From Eggerthellales bacterium UBA948 (GTDB lineage Bacteria > Actinomycetota > Coriobacteriia > Coriobacteriales > UBA8131), in NCBI GenBank assembly GCA_002293265.1, contig DBCW01000174.1:13141-26918 (forward strand): a DNA stretch of 13,778 nt. The letters run 5' to 3'. Made by a program: the position numbers and the translations under genes. Positions within the stretch are counted from its first letter, which is position 1, and each line of letters opens with the position of its first letter. Shown piece by piece: positions 6,728-13,609 of the stretch. The notes beneath the pieces are model-generated. The model did no database searches. It was not told the DNA's origin and worked only from the letters and a program-made list of their open reading frames with translations.

Positions 6728-8194
6728 TTGGCAAAGACTCAAGGTTCAACAAAACCTAATTTTCAATCAGTATGGCAAATTGATAGCAGTGCTGTGTTTG
6801 GAGTACTGGCATTTGGGGCGCTTTGGGCATTGTCGATTATTTTTGCAAACAATGCGTACTACAGCAGCGTTCATTCCTATACGAGTGCCGTTACACTTTA
6901 CTGCTCAATCGTTTTTGGTTTGCTGCTGGGGGTAGTGGCTATAGTGTTTCGTTTGCAATATGTAAAAGCGTGGCTTTCGAAAACAGCCACACTAATGAGC
7001 TTAGGCATTGCCTTTGCAATATTGCTTATTTTGCTGTTGTACTTTGATGATCGCCAGCCTTTTTTGCTACAAATGCTTTTGTGGTTTTGTATTGGCGGGT
7101 TTCTTTCTCTGTCTTGGACAGGGGTGGCACTTCTTTTAGAGCAAAGCTCCAGCAATAAAGTATTTATCGTTTTAGTATCAAGTTTTGCTCTGGGTGTGGT
7201 CTTGGTAACCATCACCAACCAGCTTACAGATTTTTCCAACAAACTATTCATGGCTTTGCTTGCGCTAATGTCGATAGCTGCATTCGTTTTTGTTAAAGGC
7301 AGACCCTTTAACGGTGCCAAGCAAAGCATTCAATCTACAGCAATAGAAGCTAACAGCTTGTCTAAAATGCTAAGCAGATCAAGCAATTACTGGAGATTTT
7401 ATCTTACTGTCGCTGTTTATTGTATTCCGTACGGTTTTATTACCAGCTACCTCTTCATTAGTTCGCAAGGTGTATTCGATCCAATATTTTTTTATAGCAC
7501 TTTAGTTTTAACGATTACAGCTCTTGTGGTGATGTATTCCATCTTCAAACATATGATTAATTTTAGAATGCTCAGCTCAGTGATTCTTCTTTTAACTGTG
7601 TCAATAATGCTTCCTATGCTATACGTTCCAAAAGACATGGTCTATATTTGTTCAATTCTACTTAGTGCGGTCTTCTTTCTTTTTGACCTATCGGCTATTT
7701 CTACGCAAGCGGAAATGGGCAAGATCGGCAACATAGAGTGCACATACGCAGTATTGAGCGGTCGCTTTTTCTTATGCGCAGGTGTCTTGATTGGACACAT
7801 AACAGCCTTTTTTGTGATACAGAGCCAAACCGGTGACAATTTAAAACAAACCATGATCGCCATCATGATCGTAATGCTGATCGCAGTGTTTATTTTTTCG
7901 TCAAGCCATTATTCATATTTAGAGGCGCGTGTGCCGGCTGCCGCAAGTACGCCATTTAAAGCAGCAGTAGAAAGTATTGCCGAGAGACATCAATTATCTA
8001 AACGCGAGCAAGATGTATTCTTATTGATCGCAAAAGGATATAACGCTAAACGCGTTCAGGGTGAGTTATATCTGTCAGAAAATACAGTGAAGAGTCACTT
8101 TTCGCGTATTTATGCAAAGTTGGGAGTTCATTCTCAGCAAGATGCCATTAAGCTTGTCGATGCATCAATCGAGCAGGTGAAACTTCGCAAGTAG
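6728..8194 (+). CDS. LuxR-family regulator with 12-TM membrane domain
   Basis: This 488-aa protein joins about twelve hydrophobic helices (residues about 25-405, MFS-transporter-like) to a C-terminal LuxR/NarL helix-turn-helix (about 421-475). The latter includes SKREQDVFLLIAKG and SENTVKSHFSRIYAKLGVHS, with the classic NTVKxH recognition helix. This architecture is a family of membrane regulators expanded in Eggerthella and relatives, where members control adjacent molybdoenzyme operons in response to small molecules. It is divergent from the molybdoenzyme operon, which supports that role here. The frame opens with GTG at 6719, but AGGGAAGG (6711-6718) abuts that codon directly; TTG at 6728, nine bases after the site, is the better start. 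The ligand and the DNA-binding mode of a membrane-tethered protein are unknown. No receiver domain is present, so it is not a two-component regulator. Confidence 0.92.
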   Translation: MAKTQGSTKPNFQSVWQIDSSAVFGVLAFGALWALSIIFANNAYYSSVHSYTSAVTLYCSIVFGLLLGVVAIVFRLQYVKAWLSKTATLMSLGIAFAILLILLLYFDDRQPFLLQMLLWFCIGGFLSLSWTGVALLLEQSSSNKVFIVLVSSFALGVVLVTITNQLTDFSNKLFMALLALMSIAAFVFVKGRPFNGAKQSIQSTAIEANSLSKMLSRSSNYWRFYLTVAVYCIPYGFITSYLFISSQGVFDPIFFYSTLVLTITALVVMYSIFKHMINFRMLSSVILLLTVSIMLPMLYVPKDMVYICSILLSAVFFLFDLSAISTQAEMGKIGNIECTYAVLSGRFFLCAGVLIGHITAFFVIQSQTGDNLKQTMIAIMIVMLIAVFIFSSSHYSYLEARVPAAASTPFKAAVESIAERHQLSKREQDVFLLIAKGYNAKRVQGELYLSENTVKSHFSRIYAKLGVHSQQDAIKLVDASIEQVKLRK

Positions 8195-8322
8195 ATGTGT
8201 ATTTGGGTGTGAACAGTCTTATTGAGACGCAGCCGGGGAGAGTCTAGTCGGAAAATCTAATTCAGTCACTTAATGGATACCAAACAAATCGTTTTGATAA
8301 AAGTGTTTTGTGCGTTTGCGTT

Positions 8323-8802
8323 CTAGTTTTCCATAAAACAACATGCTATCTCACCCAGTGTGGCTTCGCTTATGCCGTCGTGTATTTTTTGCCCCTCGTT
8401 TGTGGATTTAGAGACAGCCTTTGCGATAAATTTGTCGATGCCCTTTAGGTTGTCAATATCTATCTTACCCCCAACTGTTCCAACCCATTTTGCGCTTAAT
8501 TGCATGTCTTCGGATAGAGCTGCATTGATAATTTCGTCAACAGAATCAGCAAAGCTGTTAGTTATAAACAGCCCCCACTTCTTGGATTTTAGCTCATCGG
8601 CATTTGCAGCAATAAAATCTTTTGCAGTTTTATGTATTGCGCCCATACGTACGCCTGAGCCTATGATTACGGTATCGTAATTTGCAAGTGCAGGTGTTTG
8701 CTTGGTTAAATCAACAAGATCGGATGCGCCTAGAAGTGTTGAAAGCTGCTCGGCAGCCGTTTTTGCAGTTCCGGATTTTGACGCATAGACAATCAGTATC
8801 AT
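8323..8802 (-). CDS. Flavodoxin-like FMN protein (HemG-type flavodoxin domain)
   Basis: This 159-aa protein starts MILIVYASKSGTAKTAAEQL, a flavodoxin phosphate-binding loop (S/T-x-S/T-G-T, residues about 8-12). The GSGVRMGAIHKTAKDFI segment (about 48-64) resembles the flavodoxin domain of HemG-type protoporphyrinogen oxidases. It probably binds FMN in the cytoplasm and carries electrons or acts as a small oxidoreductase; I cannot assign the substrate. The ATG at 8800-8802 has AAGGAG six bases upstream and matches the family N-terminus; the longer frame to 8886 adds 28 residues with no family features. It is convergent with the LuxR gene (128-nt gap with no clear terminator) and divergent from the toxin-antitoxin pair, so neighbours give no firm clue. 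A functional tie to the redox operons nearby is possible but unproven. Confidence 0.87.
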   Translation of the reverse strand: MILIVYASKSGTAKTAAEQLSTLLGASDLVDLTKQTPALANYDTVIIGSGVRMGAIHKTAKDFIAANADELKSKKWGLFITNSFADSVDEIINAALSEDMQLSAKWVGTVGGKIDIDNLKGIDKFIAKAVSKSTNEGQKIHDGISEATLGEIACCFMEN

Positions 8803-8996
8803 AAAGCTCTCCTTGTTATCTGCACACATAGTTTGTCTATAGAGAAGTTTAATTAAAAACAGTGGTGAGACTGTCCTAAAGCTCACATCGATACCAGATC
8901 GTCATTCTTGTTAACGACATCAAGCGGGTACGTAAGGTTATCCCTTGCTTTGCAAAAAGCTGCTAAAAGTCAGGGTATTTTCATAAGTATAAATAA

Positions 8997-9025
8997 TTCA
9001 CAATGTACATACAATGTGATAGTAT
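8997..9025 (+). promoter_or_regulatory. Promoter and operator-like direct repeats of the toxin-antitoxin pair
   Basis: TTCACA (8997-9002, 5/6) and TAGTAT (9020-9025, 4/6) are 17 bp apart, ahead of AAAGGAGG and the GTG start. Two copies of ACAATGT, at 9000-9006 and 9011-9017, overlap the promoter. They are 11 bp apart, so they lie on the same DNA face. This suits autorepression by a ribbon-helix-helix antitoxin. Binding is inferred. Confidence 0.5.
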
Positions 9026-9048
9026 ATTGATTAAAGGAGGTTGTTTTT

Positions 9049-9315
9049 GTGAGCACATCGAACATAAACATCAGAGTAGATTCAGGTGTAAAGCAACAGG
9101 CACAAGAGGTATTTAGTTCACTGGGTATCGATATGTCAACTGCGATCAATGTTTTTTTGCGACAAGCAATACAAGCTCGCGGTCTGCCGTTTCCTGTAAT
9201 CGATCAACAAGCTGCGTTACACGGAAAACCACATTTAGGCGGTTGGGAAAACAAGATATGGATGGCGGAAGATTTTGATGCGCCTCTTAACGATTTCGAG
9301 GAATACATGCAGTGA
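9049..9315 (+). CDS. RelB/DinJ-like antitoxin with acidic C-terminal tail
   Basis: This 88-aa protein begins with a ribbon-helix-helix region of the RelB/DinJ type (NINIRVDSGVKQQAQEVF, then LGIDMSTAINVFLRQAI, residues about 4-43), which dimerises and binds the operator. The C-terminal end, KIWMAEDFDAPLNDFEEYM (about 69-87), resembles the tail of small antitoxins (DUF2281/Phd-like) that normally accompany PIN toxins. It probably folds onto the PIN toxin encoded next. The start is a GTG with AAAGGAGG eight bases upstream; the stop overlaps the toxin start by 4 nt. RelB/DinJ heads usually go with RelE/YafQ-type toxins, so pairing with a PIN protein is a mixed module. The head assignment is firm; the tail assignment is by resemblance. 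Confidence 0.9.
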   Translation: MSTSNINIRVDSGVKQQAQEVFSSLGIDMSTAINVFLRQAIQARGLPFPVIDQQAALHGKPHLGGWENKIWMAEDFDAPLNDFEEYMQ

Positions 9316-9695
9316 AGTATCTTCTAGACACTCATACCGCTATCTGGCTTGCGAAAAACTCGCCGCAACTCTCCCAAACAGCTGCAACTGCTATTCTTGA
9401 TGTCAGGAACACTCTCTTTGTGAGCATCATCTCCGCCTGGGAAGTTGCACTTAAATGTAGTTTGGATAAGCTGCGTATTGATGGTAACGTTGCAGGTTTT
9501 TTTGAAATTGCTGCCAGTAATGGAATTGCCGTTTTGCCAATTAAAAAGTCTCACTTGGAGTATGTTCAAGACTTGCCATTTTTGCATCGCGATCCTTTTG
9601 ATCGCCTGTTAATAGCTACGTCTGAGTGCGAGGATATGACACTGATAACAGCTGAAAAGAACATCAAAAAATACGACGTGAAAACTCTTTGGTAA
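9312..9695 (+). CDS. PIN-domain ribonuclease toxin (VapC-like)
   Basis: The 127-aa protein is a single PIN domain covering the whole length. Acidic residues D6 (LLDTHTAIWL), E44 (SAWEVALK) and D97 in RDPFDRLLIA form the expected Mg2+ site. The usual C-terminal aspartate in the LITxD motif is Glu here (LITAEKN, E115). It matches the COG3744 group of PIN toxins in length and motifs and should cleave RNA when freed from its antitoxin. The GTG start overlaps the antitoxin stop (GTGA), so the two are translationally coupled, which keeps the antitoxin in step. The target RNA is not predictable from sequence. An active toxin is likely, since the frame is intact and the key acids are present. Confidence 0.92.
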   Translation: MKYLLDTHTAIWLAKNSPQLSQTAATAILDVRNTLFVSIISAWEVALKCSLDKLRIDGNVAGFFEIAASNGIAVLPIKKSHLEYVQDLPFLHRDPFDRLLIATSECEDMTLITAEKNIKKYDVKTLW

Positions 9696-9742
9696 AAACC
9701 AGCGGTGTCGATTTATCTAGCAGAAACGACAATGAGGAAAAA

Positions 9743-9847
9743 ATGGAATACACTTTTACAGCAAAAACTGAGTGCTTTGAACCGCCTGAGAATTGGCATA
9801 AGAAATTGATCGGCACTTCCTTAGAAACTTTTGCGGTTTGGTTGTAA
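9743..9847 (+). CDS. Possible 34-aa small protein
   Basis: An ATG with GAGG five bases upstream opens 34 codons (MEYTFTAKTECFEPPENW and onward, ending FAVWL). It lies in the 230-nt gap between the PIN toxin and the sigma factor. I do not recognise it. It has no signal peptide or membrane helix. It may be a real small gene, a remnant of a longer one, or chance; only the ribosome binding site supports it. Confidence 0.3.
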   Translation: MEYTFTAKTECFEPPENWHKKLIGTSLETFAVWL

Positions 9848-9925
9848 TGTTATTTCCACTTCATGGGTTACTATAACAACAATGATTTCAACCGGCCGGC
9901 GCAAGGTGGTGTGGAGGAGTTATAG

Positions 9926-10453
9926 TTGATTCTTGTACTGACGTTCGACACAAAAGAAGAACTGTCCAAGTTTGAGTATCTGTACAGCAGATACAAGAAT
10001 CTCATGTTCTCTAAAGCTTGGGCGATTCTTCATGATCACATGCTTGCAGAAGACGCTGTTAGCGAAGCGTACATCAGGATTTATCGCAATCTTCGCAAAA
10101 TTGAAGCAGTTGATTCGCCTCGCAGCATCGCATTCATGGCAACAATCACAAAGAACTGTGCTCTTACTATACTGAGACGAAACGGTGCTTCGATTATGGA
10201 AGAAGTACCCGAAGATGTGGCAGACACTTATGACCTCGAAGCCGAAGTGCTTGCCGGTATTTCTGCGGAGGAAGTCTATGCAGCAATAAACACTCTAGAC
10301 GAGGAGCTCAAGAACATCTTCTTGCTCAAGTATGCATACGACTTGCCGCATAGCGAGATAGCTGCGCAAATGGGGCTAACTGAAAACAATGTTACCGTAA
10401 AGCTACATCGCACAAAAAGAAAACTGAAACAGCTCATATCTGGAAGGGTATAG
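9926..10453 (+). CDS. ECF-type RNA polymerase sigma factor
   Basis: The 175-aa protein has sigma region 2 at about residues 18-80 (FEYLYSRYKNLMFSKAWAIL, then AEDAVSEAYIRIYRNL). Region 4 is at about 125-172 (LDEELKNIFLLKYAYDLP, then HSEIAAQMGLTENNVTVKLH). There is nothing between them like sigma region 3, which makes it an ECF (group 4) sigma factor. It starts with TTG; GGAGG lies eight bases upstream and no better ATG fits the domain start. The anti-sigma-like membrane gene follows after 3 nt. It should direct a small regulon, likely including its own operon and the vWA lipoprotein, in response to an envelope signal. I could not identify a convincing ECF-type -35/-10 pair by eye. Confidence 0.92.
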   Translation: MILVLTFDTKEELSKFEYLYSRYKNLMFSKAWAILHDHMLAEDAVSEAYIRIYRNLRKIEAVDSPRSIAFMATITKNCALTILRRNGASIMEEVPEDVADTYDLEAEVLAGISAEEVYAAINTLDEELKNIFLLKYAYDLPHSEIAAQMGLTENNVTVKLHRTKRKLKQLISGRV

Positions 10454-10456
10454 ACT

Positions 10457-11125
10457 ATGAACGATAAAGATGACAGGCTTTTCAAGCAGTGGGCTGATGG
10501 ATACGTTGAGCAATATGGGCAAGCACTTAAGCGTGAGCAAAAAATGCTTGAGGAGCAAAAGGTCGCTTTTGCGATGCCGCGTGCAGATGAACGGGTAAGG
10601 CAGCTCTCAAATAGTAACAAAAAGAAGCGAAAACTCACGCCATATTTTGCTATTGCTGCCGCAGTGCTGGTGGCATTTATTGGCGTGGCTGGTGTCGCGA
10701 TACCATTTTATAACCAGCTAACTGGCAGTGTGCCATCGCAAAGCAGTATCGGCAGTAGTGATGCAGTAGATCCATCGTCACCTTCTGATAATAATGCCAT
10801 CCATGAACTTGGATTCAATTTGCCGGCGCAGTTTAGTGTTGCAGGCGTAAATACTGACAACGGCGAGACCATCTATCAACTAGATAACAGTCTCTACGAC
10901 GATGCAGTTCTCACTATACGTGACTCAGAAAACAACAATGGCTTAAAGCAAGACATGGACGAGATCATCATCAATGGCACGCCGGTTCCGGCAAAATTAC
11001 GCGATGAGTACAAATTAATTGCTTTTGAAAGTAAAAGTCGGAAATATACTCTTAGCTGCAAAAATGACATCAAGACGCTAGTGATTATTTACCACAGCAT
11101 CACTGAGGCAGAAAATAATTTGTAA
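10457..11125 (+). CDS. Single-TM protein, probable anti-sigma factor
   Basis: This 222-aa protein has a charged N-terminal region (1-60) ending in KKKRK (55-59), one membrane helix (about 62-84) and an extracytoplasmic part of about 135 residues that begins with a Ser/Pro/Asp-rich linker (about 90-115). By the positive-inside rule the N-terminus is in the cytoplasm. That layout is the standard one for membrane anti-sigma factors, and the gene follows the ECF sigma gene after 3 nt. The zinc-binding His-x3-Cys-x2-Cys motif of many anti-sigma factors is absent. The extracytoplasmic part (FNLPAQFSVAGV, then YKLIAFESKSRKYTLS) is reminiscent of DUF4367-like sensor regions, but I am not certain. The role is inferred mainly from position and topology. 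Confidence 0.78.
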   Translation: MNDKDDRLFKQWADGYVEQYGQALKREQKMLEEQKVAFAMPRADERVRQLSNSNKKKRKLTPYFAIAAAVLVAFIGVAGVAIPFYNQLTGSVPSQSSIGSSDAVDPSSPSDNNAIHELGFNLPAQFSVAGVNTDNGETIYQLDNSLYDDAVLTIRDSENNNGLKQDMDEIIINGTPVPAKLRDEYKLIAFESKSRKYTLSCKNDIKTLVIIYHSITEAENNL

Positions 11126-11155
11126 AAATTGTAATGTTTGGGGTGCCGCGTGGGT

Positions 11156-11186
11156 TTTTATTGTGAACCGAGCAATCACAATAAAA
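11156..11186. repeat. Perfect 11-bp inverted repeat upstream of the vWA lipoprotein gene
   Basis: TTTTATTGTGA, 9 nt, TCACAATAAAA: both arms match exactly. It lies in the 77-nt gap after the anti-sigma gene and ends 16 nt before the likely ATG at 11203, just upstream of the ribosome site. As RNA it forms an AU-rich hairpin; as DNA it could be an operator. There is no downstream T-run for a plus-strand terminator. The TGTGA/TCACA arms recall a CRP site, but the 9-nt spacer is not the 6 nt such sites need. Confidence 0.6.
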
Positions 11187-11202
11187 CGAAGGGATGAGTT
11201 TG

Positions 11203-12708
11203 ATGAAGAAAGAAAAAAGAAAAGCCTTATCAATTGCAGTAGTAACCTTGCTAACGGTAGCGCTTTTGGTCACAGGATGTAGCGTGCCTATGCAAGGGCA
11301 AACAGATGCTCAAATTTCTGAAAGCATATCCTCTGCGTCTGCCCCAAATAGCGATTATTCCTATAGAGGAGAGCAGTATTTAGAAATCATTGAGGGTGGC
11401 GAGCGAAAGGCAGCCCAAAGCCCCGAGATCACTCTTTCGCTAAAGGTAGACACCGCGTCATATACCAACGCTAAGCGATACATTGAAGACGAACAGCTAC
11501 CGCCATTTGACTCTGTGCGAACAGAGGAATTGATCAACTACTTTGACTTTGACACGAAACTTGCCCTCAGCGATGACAGCCCATTTGCCATATACACAGA
11601 GCTGGGCACTTCTCCTTTTGACGAAGATAAGCAGATAGCTTTTATTCGAGTGAAGACTGAAGATATCGCTAAAGAAGATCTGCCGCCAAGCAACCTGGTT
11701 TTTCTTATAGATACTTCAGGATCTATGGACTCTTACGACAAGTTGCCGCTTTTGCAAAATGCTTTTTCGCAGCTGGTAGGTACATTAGACAAGAACGATA
11801 GAGTGTCTATTGTCACCTATGCCGGAAGCTCAGACATTGTTCTTGAAGGAGTAGATGGATCAAAAAAAGACCGTATAAACAATGCAATATACGATCTAAT
11901 GGCAGGTGGATCAACAGCCGGAGCTGCCGGTATTGAAACAGCGTACGAACTTGCATCCGACAATTTTATTGAAGGCGGCAATAACCGCGTAATTCTGGCA
12001 ACCGACGGAGACTTCAATGTGGGCATATCAGATACGGACAAATTAAAGCGCTTCATCAGTGACAAGCGAGACAGCGGGCTTTATCTAAGCGTGATCGGTT
12101 TTGGAACCGGCAACATCCGCGATGACATCATGGAAACTCTGGCTACAAACGGTAACGGTAACTACTCATACATAGATTCGCAAGAAAGCGCAAAAAAAGT
12201 ACTTGTGAGCGAGCTAGGCTCAAATCTCTTTACAGTTGCCGATGATGTTAAGGCCAATGTGGAGTTTGATCCCGAAGCTGTAAGATCATATCGTATCATA
12301 GGCTACGAGAATCGCGTTATGGATAATGAAGATTTTGAGGATGACAGCAAAGACGCAGGGGAGATAGGTGTAGGTTCAGACGTAATAGTACTCTTTGAGT
12401 TGGACATCATCGACGACAAAGCAAGTCCGTTTAAAGTGAACATACGCTATAAGGATCCGGGTGATAGCATATCTCAGTTGCTAAGCGTTGATGCGGATGC
12501 CTATGAGGCTTCTTCCAAAAACACCAATGACTTTGGCTTTGCCAGCTCAGTAGCGCTCTTTGGAGAAATACTAAGGCATCCGGATGATGCAACGAAAGCT
12601 CAAATTGACAAAGCAATTGAGTTGGCTGAGGACAATCTTGGGAGAGATGCAGATGGTTATAAGAAGGACTATCTTAGGTTGCTGGAGGAATTGTCTGTGT
12701 TGATTTAA
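11203..12708 (+). CDS. YfbK-type von Willebrand factor A lipoprotein
   Basis: This 501-aa protein has a lipoprotein signal with a positive start (KKEKRK), a hydrophobic stretch and a lipobox VTGC with C26, so it is anchored on the outer face of the membrane. A YfbK-type N-terminal segment (about 75-135, including RTEELINYFDFD) is followed by a vWA domain (about 163-345). The MIDAS residues are intact: D170, S172 and S174 (DTSGS), T238 and D268. The C-terminal region (about 355-500, with GYENRVMDNEDF and KDAGEIG) matches the DUF3520 region of YfbK. Such domains bind protein partners through a metal ion; the partner here is unknown. The start at 11203 was chosen over the ATG at 11194, because the GAAGGG site directly abuts the latter. 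Its position after an ECF sigma/anti-sigma pair suggests envelope-stress control. Confidence 0.93.
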   Translation: MKKEKRKALSIAVVTLLTVALLVTGCSVPMQGQTDAQISESISSASAPNSDYSYRGEQYLEIIEGGERKAAQSPEITLSLKVDTASYTNAKRYIEDEQLPPFDSVRTEELINYFDFDTKLALSDDSPFAIYTELGTSPFDEDKQIAFIRVKTEDIAKEDLPPSNLVFLIDTSGSMDSYDKLPLLQNAFSQLVGTLDKNDRVSIVTYAGSSDIVLEGVDGSKKDRINNAIYDLMAGGSTAGAAGIETAYELASDNFIEGGNNRVILATDGDFNVGISDTDKLKRFISDKRDSGLYLSVIGFGTGNIRDDIMETLATNGNGNYSYIDSQESAKKVLVSELGSNLFTVADDVKANVEFDPEAVRSYRIIGYENRVMDNEDFEDDSKDAGEIGVGSDVIVLFELDIIDDKASPFKVNIRYKDPGDSISQLLSVDADAYEASSKNTNDFGFASSVALFGEILRHPDDATKAQIDKAIELAEDNLGRDADGYKKDYLRLLEELSVLI

Positions 12709-12733
12709 CCAAACTATGATGAGTTTATGTGAA

Positions 12734-12773
12734 ATATTGATCCTGGGCAGCGGTTGTTGTCTGGGATCAATAT
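12734..12773 (+). terminator. Hairpin after the vWA gene, possible terminator
   Basis: Arms ATATTGATCC and GGATCAATAT pair perfectly (10 bp) around a 20-nt loop, which itself contains a short CAG/CTG stem. It begins 26 nt after the stop codon. The following bases (CTTCTATC) are only mildly T-rich, so termination is plausible but not certain. Confidence 0.5.
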
Positions 12774-12889
12774 CTTCTATCATGTAAGCAAATGGCACCT
12801 GCTGGCTATAGAATAGTTTCTCGTATGTTAATATTACTTTCTAGTAGATGCCTTTTCCAAGTAGTAATTGGGTGTTGAAAGTTGAGTAC

Positions 12890-13378
12890 ATGAAAGTCTA
12901 CCATGGCAGCAATATGCCCATAGAAAAGCCGGATCTGCTTCACAGTAGAGACAAGCTAGATTTTGGTCGCGGTTTTTATACAACAACAAACCATAGCCAG
13001 GCAGCAGATTTTGCCACTAGGGTCACATCGGTAAGACGAAATGGTGTGGCAACCGTCTCAACATATGAAATTGATCTCGATGCTGCCAAACATCTAGAAA
13101 TCCTTAGATTCAACTCAATTAATGGAGAGTGGTTGGATTTTATCGCAGCACACAGAACTGGTACATATAACGGGAAAAGTTATGACATTGTAGTAGGACC
13201 AGTTGCTGATGACAGAGTTATCAGAACTGTAAATCTTTATCTTGATGGAACTTTAAGTAGATCAGCCGCATTGATAGAGCTTGAAGTCAATAAAACTTAT
13301 GACCAATATGTTTTTGTTGCTCAATCTGCTTTAGATGTATTAACCTTTATCAATGCTGAGGTGATGTCTGATGAGTAG
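12890..13378 (+). CDS. DUF3990 family protein (ADP-ribosyltransferase-like fold)
   Basis: The 162-aa protein starts MKVYHGSNMPIEKPDLLHSR and continues with KLDFGRGFYTTTNHSQAADFA, the hallmark N-terminal half of DUF3990 proteins. The YHGS and GFYTT-type motifs recall the NAD-binding core of ADP-ribosyltransferases/PARP-like folds, so a modifying toxin or effector role is possible. No experimental function is known to me. The frame is open back to 12848, but the family N-terminus fixes the ATG at 12890; the ribosome site is weak. Its last 8 nt overlap the next gene, which in turn abuts a DUF3791 gene. I recall these families as frequent neighbours in Firmicutes and Coriobacteria of the gut. No signal peptide, so cytoplasmic. 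Family call is strong, activity is inference. Confidence 0.85.
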   Translation: MKVYHGSNMPIEKPDLLHSRDKLDFGRGFYTTTNHSQAADFATRVTSVRRNGVATVSTYEIDLDAAKHLEILRFNSINGEWLDFIAAHRTGTYNGKSYDIVVGPVADDRVIRTVNLYLDGTLSRSAALIELEVNKTYDQYVFVAQSALDVLTFINAEVMSDE

Positions 13379-13607
13379 CTCTACACCAGCATATCTTGCA
13401 GCGCGACTCCCGGCGATTATCGCTTTGCTAAAACATCGTTCGGGTGGTGAAACAGTTGATGTGATGCGGAAGTTTTATAAGTCGCAAGTTTATGCTGATT
13501 TTATTAATGATGACATTGGTCTCTCGCTGTTTTCAACTCCGCTTATTGTAGAGCTCTTTGAGGAGGAGCAGGCTAAGGGGAGTTACGATTATCCTGAAGT
13601 GGTTTAA
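13371..13607 (+). CDS. Small conserved protein of the DUF3990/DUF3791 cassette
   Basis: This 78-aa protein overlaps the end of the DUF3990 gene by 8 nt and ends 2 nt before the DUF3791 start, so it is a true member of the unit. A first helix-rich part (about 1-30, LAARLPAIIALLKHRSG) leads to MRKFYKSQVYADFINDDIGLS and then TPLIVELFEEEQ. The F-Y-x-S-x-x-Y-x-x-(I/L)-x-x-x-x-x-G-L pattern and the acidic helix at the end look like those of small proteins I recall beside DUF3990/DUF3791 genes. It is acidic overall at its C-terminus, has no cysteine and no membrane helix. It could be the antidote or a partner of the DUF3990 protein. No function is known to me. Confidence 0.8.
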   Translation: MSSSTPAYLAARLPAIIALLKHRSGGETVDVMRKFYKSQVYADFINDDIGLSLFSTPLIVELFEEEQAKGSYDYPEVV

Positions 13608-13609
13608 CT

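Noticed and set aside
6483..6935. 150-codon plus-strand open frame crossing the intergenic region
   Set aside because: It starts inside the molybdoenzyme gene, runs through the inverted repeat and promoter, and overlaps the LuxR gene in another frame. No family features.
6898..7329. 143-codon minus-strand open frame
   Set aside because: Antisense to the membrane helices of the LuxR regulator, a common source of long spurious frames.
8195..8322. Terminator between the convergent LuxR and flavodoxin genes
   Set aside because: I looked for a stem with a T-run on either strand and found none that was convincing.
8803..9048. RNA gene or promoter for the flavodoxin in the divergent gap
   Set aside because: No tRNA-like or other recognisable RNA fold, and no -35/-10 pair of acceptable quality on the minus strand.
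11156..11186. CRP/FNR-like operator
   Set aside because: The TGTGA/TCACA arms look like a CRP site, but the spacer is 9 nt, not 6, so I list it only as an inverted repeat.
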